Source: Bacteroidales bacterium
GTDB lineage: Bacteria > Bacteroidota > Bacteroidia > Bacteroidales > UBA12077
DNA: 9,575 nucleotides
Assembly (NCBI GenBank): GCA_030635365.1
Contig: DAOVYZ010000093.1
Coordinates: 1-9,575, forward strand
Direction: 5' to 3'
Shown here: positions 1 through 6,072 of the stretch, in pieces
How positions within the stretch are numbered: position 1 is the first letter of the stretch
Layout: each line of letters begins with the position of its first letter
Made by a program: the position numbers and the translations under genes
Notes under the pieces: generated by a model
Database searches by the model: none
The model's input: the letters and a program-made list of their open reading frames with translations, nothing else
Told to the model about the DNA's origin: nothing

Positions 1-471
1 AGCGTAAACGTTTCCGTAGCCCATTAAACGTAAAAGAGAAGTAGAATAACTCGAAGTTTGTCCCGAAAAACAAACCAATATTATTCTCTCGTACTCGAAA
101 GGTTTAATATCATTTGAAAAGTACTCAGGCAAACTAGTCATCGCAACATTTACTGCTCCCTTAATATGGCCTTCCTTAAAATCGATAGAAGCTCGTAAAT
201 CAATAATTAGATTGTTTTTATTGAGTTCCTCATAAACCGAAGTAGCTTTAATTAGTGAAGGAAAATTCCGACCATTCACATAGTCGCCCATTTCATCTAA
301 ATAGCCGAGTAATGCTTTTGCCTCTTCATTAATTTCAACTGGTGCCGATTTTATTGCTGGAGTTTTTTTCGTTTCAGTTGCCTTCTTTTTATCTCCTCCG
401 CTTGAGCAGGAAATTAAAAAAGAAAAAAAAGCGATTACAAAAAATCGGCTTACTAATTTTAGTTTGTACAT
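1..471 (-). CDS. Rhodanese-domain lipoprotein (partial, C-terminus beyond left edge)
   Basis: The reading frame opens at an ATG whose first base is 471 and stays open for 157 codons to the left edge, so the stop lies outside the window. Residues 1-21 are a hydrophobic signal ending in the lipobox LISC, with Cys22 as the predicted lipid anchor; a Lys/Thr-rich linker follows to about residue 45. A rhodanese (sulfurtransferase) fold follows: IIDLRASIDFKEGHIKGAVNV at about 89-109, and the active-site loop CFSGQTS at 134-140 with Cys134 as the presumed persulfide cysteine. The visible end, GYGNVYA, is the usual final strand, so probably only 15-30 residues are missing. The protein should sit on the envelope, and its sulfur acceptor or donor is unknown. 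It lies 22 bp downstream of the repeat lipoprotein on the same strand, so the two are probably co-transcribed. Domain call is firm from motifs; substrate is not inferable. Confidence 0.86.
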   Translation of the reverse strand, partial: MYKLKLVSRFFVIAFFSFLISCSSGGDKKKATETKKTPAIKSAPVEINEEAKALLGYLDEMGDYVNGRNFPSLIKATSVYEELNKNNLIIDLRASIDFKEGHIKGAVNVAMTSLPEYFSNDIKPFEYERIILVCFSGQTSSYSTSLLRLMGYGNVYA

Positions 472-493
472 AATAAATTCAGAAAAATATTAA

Positions 494-1564
494 TTAACTT
501 TTCTTTTCAACAACAGCACCATCTTTATCGTACTGAACACTTCCGGTACGACGACCTTTTTCGTCGTATTGATACTCAACCACAGCAACACCATTGTTTG
601 GATTATTAGCTACATTTTTATCTATATCCATTGTAATTCGTTTCACCATAGCACCATGTTCGTCGTAAACCGAAGTTGTAACTGGAAGTCTTTTCCCGCT
701 TAAAGGTTCATCATCCTGGTCGTATTGCGTAACTTCCAACATATATCCATTCTCATCTATAACATTAGCTCTCTTCGCCCATCCACTGTATAAATTGGAA
801 AGTTGTCCTCCGGTATTATGAACCGAAAAATTAAGAACATCGCCGTTTTTTGTATTTTTGAATAAGAAATAAGACACACCAATATCGCCACAATTTTCCT
901 CAGTACAATCGTAAAGAGTATCTGCCATATAGTTAGCCATTCTTACTAAATAACCTTTTTCATCATACGAAAATCGAAGTTCGTAGAAAGGGCAGAATGG
1001 ATTCATAACAACCTCTTCTTTCGCTAAATTATAGCGAAGTTCCTGAATCATTTCGTTCTCTAATTTCGTCCAAACAAAATTATGAATGTTGTTTCTGTTT
1101 TCAATAGGTTCTCCATTTTCACCCAGAAAACGCATGGCGATTCTCATTCCCGATTCATTTAGAGTATATTCCAAAATTGATGCACCCCCACTTTTCACCG
1201 ATTCATTTTTGTTATTCAAAAAATGCTTAATCTGCTTGTCAGCTTCATAAGTGTAGGTAATTTTTGCAGCACCAATCGACGAATAATCCAACAAAACACC
1301 ATTCCTGTTGTATTCAACAGATTCGAGTTGTTTACTTTCGTTGTACGTAAATTTATAATTATTTACACTTTGGGCTTCTTCTGCGGTAAGAGAATGAGTT
1401 CCTTTTTCTATATCCCATGGTGTTTCAGTAAATTGAATGTGTCGGAAATAAGCCACATTTTCCTGAACTGATTCTTGCTGAGATTCAACTTGTTTTGGTT
1501 TTTGATTACAAGAGAATAAAACGACTGCAAAAAGTGCAATCAATACAATTTTAAACGATTTCAT
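494..1564 (-). CDS. Lipoprotein with degenerate YD-like repeats, function unknown
   Basis: A 356-residue protein. Residues 1-18 form a signal peptide ending LFSC, so Cys19 is the likely lipidated residue; a Gln/Glu/Lys-rich linker follows. The rest carries irregular units of about 20 residues built on aromatic-Asp/Asn-Glu-x-Gly: clear copies start near residues 72 (FTYNESKQL), 198 (FSYDEKGYL), 268 (VIDENGYML), 298 (SVYDEHGAM) and 331 (YQYDEKGRR), with decayed copies near 103 and 132. Many end in a second YDxxG or NxxG turn. These resemble YD repeats and the related beta-hairpin repeats of YwqK-type proteins, but there is no RHS core or C-terminal toxin. Two Cys (220, 225) could form a disulfide in the repeat region. 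I infer a surface beta-sheet protein for binding or scaffolding. It is followed after 22 bp by the rhodanese lipoprotein. Coding status is firm, function is not known. Confidence 0.9.
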   Translation of the reverse strand: MKSFKIVLIALFAVVLFSCNQKPKQVESQQESVQENVAYFRHIQFTETPWDIEKGTHSLTAEEAQSVNNYKFTYNESKQLESVEYNRNGVLLDYSSIGAAKITYTYEADKQIKHFLNNKNESVKSGGASILEYTLNESGMRIAMRFLGENGEPIENRNNIHNFVWTKLENEMIQELRYNLAKEEVVMNPFCPFYELRFSYDEKGYLVRMANYMADTLYDCTEENCGDIGVSYFLFKNTKNGDVLNFSVHNTGGQLSNLYSGWAKRANVIDENGYMLEVTQYDQDDEPLSGKRLPVTTSVYDEHGAMVKRITMDIDKNVANNPNNGVAVVEYQYDEKGRRTGSVQYDKDGAVVEKKS

Positions 1565-1656
1565 TTTTAATAATTTAAGATGATTAATTCTTATTTTTAA
1601 CTATTAACATCGGATTTCTATTAATGTTTAATGTGTAAGATGTAAAATTGAAATAA

Positions 1657-1669
1657 TGGCATTCTGCCA
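1657..1669 (-). terminator. Weak hairpin after the globin gene, possible terminator
   Basis: On the minus strand, just after the globin stop codon, TGGCA-GAA-TGCCA forms a 5-bp stem with a 3-base loop, followed by the T-rich run TTATTTCAATTTT. The position is right for an intrinsic terminator, but the stem is short, so it may be leaky or not functional. The rest of this 106-bp gap (1565-1670) shows no clear promoter for the downstream lipoprotein gene. Confidence 0.3.
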
Positions 1670-1670
1670 A

Positions 1671-2096
1671 TCACGAGTTTACCATCCATTTTGAAAACAC
1701 ATCCAAATAATTCCAAAAAGATTGAATTACATTTTCGGGTAGGTTTAAATCTTTTAAAACTGGTTTGTAACAGTCGAGCCAAATTTCTCGAGCCTCAGCA
1801 GTTATTTTGAAAGGTTGGTGTCGCTGGTTTAATCTCGGGCGGCCACGATTTTCATTAAAATACATTGGGCCACCACAAATCTGAATAAAAAAATCCGCCG
1901 AGTGCTCCTTTGCTTTTTCAAGCGCAATAGGATTTTTAGGAAATAAATCTTTAATCTCACTCTCAACTAATAAATTATAATGGTCGCTCACCATTTTGCG
2001 AATACCATCTTCTTGCAGCAGTAAAAACATTTGGTTTGCGGGCAGTGTTACTTGCGGACGAATACCGGGAGTATATTTTGTAGTTATAAAATCCAT
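1671..2096 (-). CDS. Group II truncated haemoglobin
   Basis: A 141-residue soluble haem protein of the truncated (2-on-2) globin superfamily. Such proteins bind O2 or NO and are usually linked to NO or peroxide detoxification or oxygen handling; the specific role here is unknown. Visible marks: the B-helix segment MVSDHYNLL with Tyr40 at the expected distal B10 site, FFIQICGGPMYFNENRGRPRL (69-89) at the E helix and loop, RHQPFKIT with His93 as proximal haem ligand (F8), and REIWLDCY with Trp106 at G8, the Trp characteristic of group II. The roughly 25-residue N-terminal lead before the A helix is longer than in minimal members, and no other internal Met would keep the globin fold. It lies 65 bp downstream of comF on the same strand, with a promoter-like box in the gap, so it may be transcribed separately. 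Confidence 0.92.
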   Translation of the reverse strand: MDFITTKYTPGIRPQVTLPANQMFLLLQEDGIRKMVSDHYNLLVESEIKDLFPKNPIALEKAKEHSADFFIQICGGPMYFNENRGRPRLNQRHQPFKITAEAREIWLDCYKPVLKDLNLPENVIQSFWNYLDVFSKWMVNS

Positions 2097-2113
2097 TTCA
2101 ATTTTTATATTTT

Positions 2114-2121
2114 CAAAAGTA
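2114..2121 (-). promoter_or_regulatory. Candidate -7 promoter box for the globin gene
   Basis: On the minus strand this reads TACTTTTG, an exact match to the Bacteroidota -7 consensus TAnnTTTG, ending 17 bases before the globin ATG. A TTTG is present upstream (2135-2138), but the 13-base spacer is shorter than the usual roughly 19-21. The transcript leader would be only about 10 bases. Plausible but unproven; such boxes recur by chance in AT-rich DNA. Confidence 0.38.
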
Positions 2122-2161
2122 GAACAATCAAAAACAAAAGTGGTTGAAAATTAAGTAACAT

Positions 2162-2860
2162 TTAATAATCGGCAAAAGCTAAAGTTGCAATACTCACTTT
2201 TGTATTATTTAGTTTTAATAGTTGAAATGCGCACGCTTCAAGAGTTGAACCAGTAGTTACTACATCGTCAATTAATAAAATATGTTTGTCCACAAATTCT
2301 TCGTTTTGTTTTATGCCAAAAATACCTTCCACATTTTGCCAGCGTTCAAAACGATTTTTTTGCGTTTGAGTAGAAGTATGGATTTGTCGAAATAAATTTT
2401 CGGTAGAAACGGGCTTTTGCAAACTTTCAGCTAATCCTTTTGCAATCCATTCGCTTTGGTTATATCCGCGTTTCTTTAGTTTCGATTTATGTAGTGGAAC
2501 AGGTATAATCATATCAATCTGGCTAAAAGCACTTTCTTTTAATTGGTTTCCAAAAGATTTTCCAAGGATATAACCTATTTCTTTATTTCCATGATATTTA
2601 AACTTATGCATCATTTGTTGATAGTCACTTCCTTTATAGAATTTAAAAAATGCAGTTGCGTTTTCTATTTTGGTTCTACCCCAAAATAATTGAGATACAG
2701 GATTTTCCGGCTCCTTATGATAATAAGTTTTAGGTAAATTGTATAGGCATTTGGTACATATTAATAGCTCTTGATTTACTAAATGTGTATTACAAACTAC
2801 ACATAAATCAGGAAAAAATAAATTAAAAAAATCCTTTAAATATTGAGTAATCTTTATCAT
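2162..2860 (-). CDS. comF: ComF family phosphoribosyltransferase-like protein
   Basis: A 232-residue protein with ComF architecture. After a hydrophobic start (FFNLFFPDL) comes a zinc-ribbon CxxC...CxxC (Cys20, Cys23, Cys35, Cys38), then a type I phosphoribosyltransferase fold. Signature pieces are IIPVPLHKSKLKKRGYNQ at 118-135, with the RGYNQ turn typical of ComF, and the PRPP-binding loop LIDDVVTTGST at 196-206 with the acidic pair Asp198-Asp199. Length is normal for the family. In transformable bacteria ComF helps process incoming single-stranded DNA; in Bacteroidota its role is less clear and no other competence gene is visible here. The ATG lies about 18 residues before the first zinc cysteine, as expected. 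It is the first gene of a minus-strand pair with the globin and is divergent from the M16 peptidase gene. A 9-bp inverted repeat sits 7 bases upstream of its start. Confidence 0.93.
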   Translation of the reverse strand: MIKITQYLKDFFNLFFPDLCVVCNTHLVNQELLICTKCLYNLPKTYYHKEPENPVSQLFWGRTKIENATAFFKFYKGSDYQQMMHKFKYHGNKEIGYILGKSFGNQLKESAFSQIDMIIPVPLHKSKLKKRGYNQSEWIAKGLAESLQKPVSTENLFRQIHTSTQTQKNRFERWQNVEGIFGIKQNEEFVDKHILLIDDVVTTGSTLEACAFQLLKLNNTKVSIATLAFADY

Positions 2861-2867
2861 GAAAATC

Positions 2868-2893
2868 TATCTTTACTTTTAATGGTAAAGATA
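2868..2893 (-). repeat. 9-bp inverted repeat immediately upstream of comF
   Basis: TATCTTTAC (2868-2876) and GTAAAGATA (2885-2893) are perfect inverted copies separated by 8 bases, starting 7 bases upstream of the comF ATG. On the minus strand the outer arm reads TATCTTTA, one mismatch from the -7 consensus TAnnTTTG, so the repeat could be an operator over the comF promoter or a hairpin in the leader. The symmetry is directly visible; the function is inferred. Confidence 0.45.
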
Positions 2894-2907
2894 AAATTTA
2901 AACCATT

Positions 2908-2915
2908 TATTTTTG
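2908..2915 (+). promoter_or_regulatory. Candidate -7 promoter box for the M16 peptidase gene
   Basis: TATTTTTG matches the Bacteroidota -7 consensus TAnnTTTG exactly and faces the peptidase gene. It would give a leader of about 130 bases. No convincing -33 TTTG lies at the usual distance. A second, weaker box TACTTTTT (2983-2990, last base mismatched) is closer to the gene and is an alternative. Confidence 0.28.
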
Positions 2916-3053
2916 TAAATCCAGATGGAATCATTGATTTAAGATAATTTTTAAATTCTTTTTACTTAATAGAAAATAACTATACTTTTTTAGTTTAAAA
3001 TGTAATAATTTGTAATTCAAGGATACTAATTAACTATAACTTAAAATAATTGT

Positions 3054-5927
3054 ATGATGAAATTAAAAAATTATTTACTATTTAGTTTAGCATTTTGCTT
3101 ATTCTTTAATGTTACAAATGCACAAGAAGTTGAAGAATACAAACTTAAAAATGGGCTAACCGTTTATTTAAACGAAGACCACAATTCCCCTGAAGTTTTT
3201 GGTATGGTTGTAACCAAAGCAGGAGGAAAAGATGATCCTGCTGATGCAACCGGAATGGCACATTATCAAGAACATATGCTTTTTAAAGGTACCACAAAGC
3301 TTGGAACTACAAATTGGGAAAAAGAAAAAGTACATATTGACAAAATTTTTGAACTTTACGATAAACTGGGAAAAACAACCGATGAAGAAAAAAGAAAAGC
3401 TATCCAAAAGGAGATAAATGAAGAATCTGTAAAAGCTAATGAATATGCTATCCCTAATGAATTTAGCAATTTATTAAATAGTATGGGAAGTAAAAATTTG
3501 AATGCAGGAACCGGCCCTGATCAAACGGTTTATTATAATTCTTTTCCTCCAAATCAGATGGAAAAATGGTTAGAATTATATTCACATAGGTTAAAGGAAC
3601 CTGTTTTCAGAGGATTCCAATCGGAACTTGAAGTAGTTTATGAAGAAAAGAATATGTATGCCGACCAATTTTTTTCTAATTTATTTGAAAAATTTCAGAA
3701 AAATTTCTTCAAAAATCATCCCTATGGGCAACAAACACTAATTGGAACAATTGATGATTTAAAGAACCCATCGTTAACAAAAATGTATGATTTTTTCAAA
3801 ACATATTATGTTGCGAATAATATGGCTTTGATTCTATCAGGAAATTTTGATTCTGAAACTGTTAAGCCCTTAATTGAAAAATCCTTTGGACAACTTGAAA
3901 GTGGAGTGGTTCCAGAACGAAAAGTATGGGAAGAGAAACCTTTTAATGGCCGTGAATTTGTTGAAGCAAAATTAAGCCCTATAAAACTTGGCTTACTTGG
4001 CTTTAGAACTGTTCCCAATGGACACCCTGATAAAATAGCTTTAGATATTGCATACAATATTTTATCAAACTACAATCAATCAGGATTGATTGACAACTTA
4101 AGCATAGAAAACAAATTGATGGAAGCAATGGTATTTCCGTTGCCATATGATGACCATGGAGTAACAATTATACTTTTTATTCCTAAAATAATAGGTCAAA
4201 AACTTATTTCTGCGGAAGAACTTGTATTAGAACAAATACAAAATCTGAAGAAAGGTAATTTTGATGATTGGAAGATTGATGCTGCTAAAAAAGATTTGTA
4301 TGTAAAGTATCAACAATCTATAGAAAATCCTCAAGATAAAGCATACTTGATTAGTGAAGCATTTACCAGAGATGAACAGTTAGAAGAAATTTTCAACTAT
4401 CCTGAAAAAGTACAAGTTATTACCAAACAAGATGTATTAGACGTAGCTAATAAGTATTTTGGAAGTAATTTTTTAGCATTCTACTCAAAAATGGGCTTCT
4501 CTAAACCGGAAAAAATTGATAAACCCGAATACGAACCTGTAGTATCAAAAAATAATGAAAAATCAGAATATACTAAATATCTGGAATCACTACCTTTAAC
4601 TAATCTTGAACCAGATTATATTGATTTTGAAAAAGATCTTGCCAGTAACGAATTAAAAGATAATTTACATTTTTATCATGTTAATAATCCTGTGAATGAT
4701 ATTTTTTCCTTAGATATAAAGTTTGGTGCAGGTGAAATAGCATTTCCTTTACTAAGATATGCAGGTGATGTAATGAACTATGCAGGAACAAGTTCAAAAT
4801 CTGTTAGTGAACTAAAACAAGAGTTTAGTAAACTTGGCTGTAGTTATTCAATTTTTACAGATGATAACTATACAACAATAAGCATTGAAGGAATTGAAGA
4901 ATCTCTCCCTGATGCAGTAGTGCTCCTTAATGAATTAATTAATAATCCTACATTGGAAGAAAATAAGCTGGGCAATATTCTTGAAGATGAAAAAGCCGAT
5001 AGGAAAATGGAAAGATCTGAAGTAGATATTGTTGCCAGTGCCCTTTTTGAGAATTTAAAATATGGAAATGAATCAGAGTTTATTGACAGATTAACTCTTA
5101 AAAAAATTAAGGCTCTTACTACAAGTGAGCTTATTGCTGCTTTTAAAAAGGCTAGTAATTACGAAACTGAAATACATTATGTAGGACAAAAAACCCCTGA
5201 AGAAGTTGCCAGGATACTTGCTACTAATTTGGAAATTGGAGACAATTTAAAAGAAACCTCTTCCCCACAAGATAAACAGGTTAAAGAATATAAAGAAAAT
5301 ATTGTCTATTTTGTAAATAAGAAAAAAGCTCTTCAAAGTAAAATTTTCTTTTTTGCAAATCAGGAAAATTACAATCCTGATCAACAAGCTTATATTGATG
5401 CTTTTAAAATGTACTTTGGTGGCGGTTTTTCCGGTTTAGTTCTTCAGGAAATTCGTGAATATCGTTCATTAGCCTATTCTGCCGGAGCAACAATCAGAAC
5501 TCCATTAAATAAAGGTTCTCAAAATTTCTTTGTTGGATATGTAGGAACTCAAGCTGATAAAACGCTAACAGCCCTTGAGACATTTAATAGACTTATTCGT
5601 GAGATGCCTGAAAAGTCGGAGCGTATGCCGATGATTAAAGATTATCTTACACAATCATCTATTATTGATAAGCCAAATTTCAGAAGTTTAAGCCCTGAAG
5701 TATTAAGCTGGAAAAGAAAAGGATTTAATGATGATCCTGCAAAAGTCAAATCAGAAATATATAATCAATTAGAATTTAAGGATATAGTAGAATTTAGTAC
5801 TAAAAATCTTAAAAATGCACCAGTTGTTATAGCTATTGTAGGTGATAAAAAGAGAATTGATATGGATGAGCTTAAGAAGTATGGAAAAATTATAGAAATA
5901 AAAGAAAAAGAGCTTTTTAAAGACTAA
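3054..5927 (+). CDS. Secreted M16 family zinc peptidase (insulinase/pitrilysin type), two-domain
   Basis: A 957-residue periplasmic metallopeptidase likely to degrade peptides. Residues 1-23 form a signal peptide with probable cleavage after TNA; Cys15 is not in a lipobox, so a soluble rather than lipidated form is expected. The catalytic inverted zinc motif HxxEH is HYQEH at 70-74 (zinc ligands His70 and His74, catalytic Glu73). The third ligand is probably Glu191 in FQSELEVVYEEKN. The distance between motif and third ligand (about 117 residues) exceeds the classical 76 because of a charged helical insert near 88-135, a form common in larger bacterial M16 proteins. The C-terminal half (about 515-957) repeats the M16 fold without HxxEH, as expected for the inactive domain, and keeps GGGFSGLVLQEIREYRSLAY (789-808) with Arg/Tyr residues thought to contact substrate. 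ATGs at 3054 and 3057 are both possible starts. It appears monocistronic, with a strong terminator downstream. Confidence 0.95.
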   Translation: MMKLKNYLLFSLAFCLFFNVTNAQEVEEYKLKNGLTVYLNEDHNSPEVFGMVVTKAGGKDDPADATGMAHYQEHMLFKGTTKLGTTNWEKEKVHIDKIFELYDKLGKTTDEEKRKAIQKEINEESVKANEYAIPNEFSNLLNSMGSKNLNAGTGPDQTVYYNSFPPNQMEKWLELYSHRLKEPVFRGFQSELEVVYEEKNMYADQFFSNLFEKFQKNFFKNHPYGQQTLIGTIDDLKNPSLTKMYDFFKTYYVANNMALILSGNFDSETVKPLIEKSFGQLESGVVPERKVWEEKPFNGREFVEAKLSPIKLGLLGFRTVPNGHPDKIALDIAYNILSNYNQSGLIDNLSIENKLMEAMVFPLPYDDHGVTIILFIPKIIGQKLISAEELVLEQIQNLKKGNFDDWKIDAAKKDLYVKYQQSIENPQDKAYLISEAFTRDEQLEEIFNYPEKVQVITKQDVLDVANKYFGSNFLAFYSKMGFSKPEKIDKPEYEPVVSKNNEKSEYTKYLESLPLTNLEPDYIDFEKDLASNELKDNLHFYHVNNPVNDIFSLDIKFGAGEIAFPLLRYAGDVMNYAGTSSKSVSELKQEFSKLGCSYSIFTDDNYTTISIEGIEESLPDAVVLLNELINNPTLEENKLGNILEDEKADRKMERSEVDIVASALFENLKYGNESEFIDRLTLKKIKALTTSELIAAFKKASNYETEIHYVGQKTPEEVARILATNLEIGDNLKETSSPQDKQVKEYKENIVYFVNKKKALQSKIFFFANQENYNPDQQAYIDAFKMYFGGGFSGLVLQEIREYRSLAYSAGATIRTPLNKGSQNFFVGYVGTQADKTLTALETFNRLIREMPEKSERMPMIKDYLTQSSIIDKPNFRSLSPEVLSWKRKGFNDDPAKVKSEIYNQLEFKDIVEFSTKNLKNAPVVIAIVGDKKRIDMDELKKYGKIIEIKEKELFKD

Positions 5928-5930
5928 AAG

Positions 5931-5948
5931 ATATAACTTAAGTTATAT
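5931..5948. repeat. 18-bp perfect palindrome after the M16 gene
   Basis: ATATAACTTAAGTTATAT is perfectly self-complementary with no spacer. It begins three bases after the peptidase stop codon and ends four bases before the terminator stem. Being AT-only apart from the central CTTAAG, it may be a chance feature, a weak extra hairpin in the 3' end, or a protein binding site. Nothing in the sequence decides between these. Confidence 0.5.
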
Positions 5949-5952
5949 TAAA

Positions 5953-5985
5953 AAAGAGCCATCCATAATAAATGGGTGGCTCTTT
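5953..5985. terminator. Bidirectional intrinsic terminator between M16 peptidase and rnr
   Basis: Arms 5953-5966 (AAAGAGCCATCCAT) and 5972-5985 (ATGGGTGGCTCTTT) form a 14-bp stem with one G-T wobble and a 5-base AATAA loop. Read on the plus strand, the stem follows the peptidase stop by 25 bases and runs into TCTTTAATATTTATATT. Read on the minus strand it ends in GGCTCTTTTTTAATAT, a six-T tract, and lies 87 bases beyond the rnr stop. It therefore probably ends both converging transcripts, more strongly the minus-strand one. Confidence 0.88.
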
Positions 5986-6072
5986 AATATTTATATTACA
6001 TTGCTTTTTAAATTCCGTATTGCAATCTTTATAATACAGCCTTTAATACTATTAAGTATAGATTTTATAGCT

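Noticed and set aside
1223..1471. Open frame of 82 codons on the plus strand inside the repeat lipoprotein gene
   Set aside because: It is antisense to a well-supported gene, its translation is low in complexity and matches no family I recognise.
1588..1632. Imperfect repeat ATTAACAT...ATGTTTAAT in the gap before the repeat lipoprotein gene
   Set aside because: AT-only arms with a bulge and a long loop; expected by chance in this composition.
2861..3053. Possible small RNA or riboswitch in the 193-bp divergent region
   Set aside because: Beyond the 9-bp inverted repeat and promoter-like boxes I see no GC-rich paired structure or known riboswitch core.
3168..3407. Open frame of 79 codons on the minus strand inside the M16 gene (and a 61-codon plus-strand frame at 3232-3417)
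   Set aside because: Phe/Lys-rich translations are typical of shadows of an AT-rich gene; the M16 frame explains the region fully, including the HxxEH motif.
3806..4057. Open frame of 83 codons on the minus strand inside the M16 gene
   Set aside because: Antisense shadow with no recognisable domain or start context.
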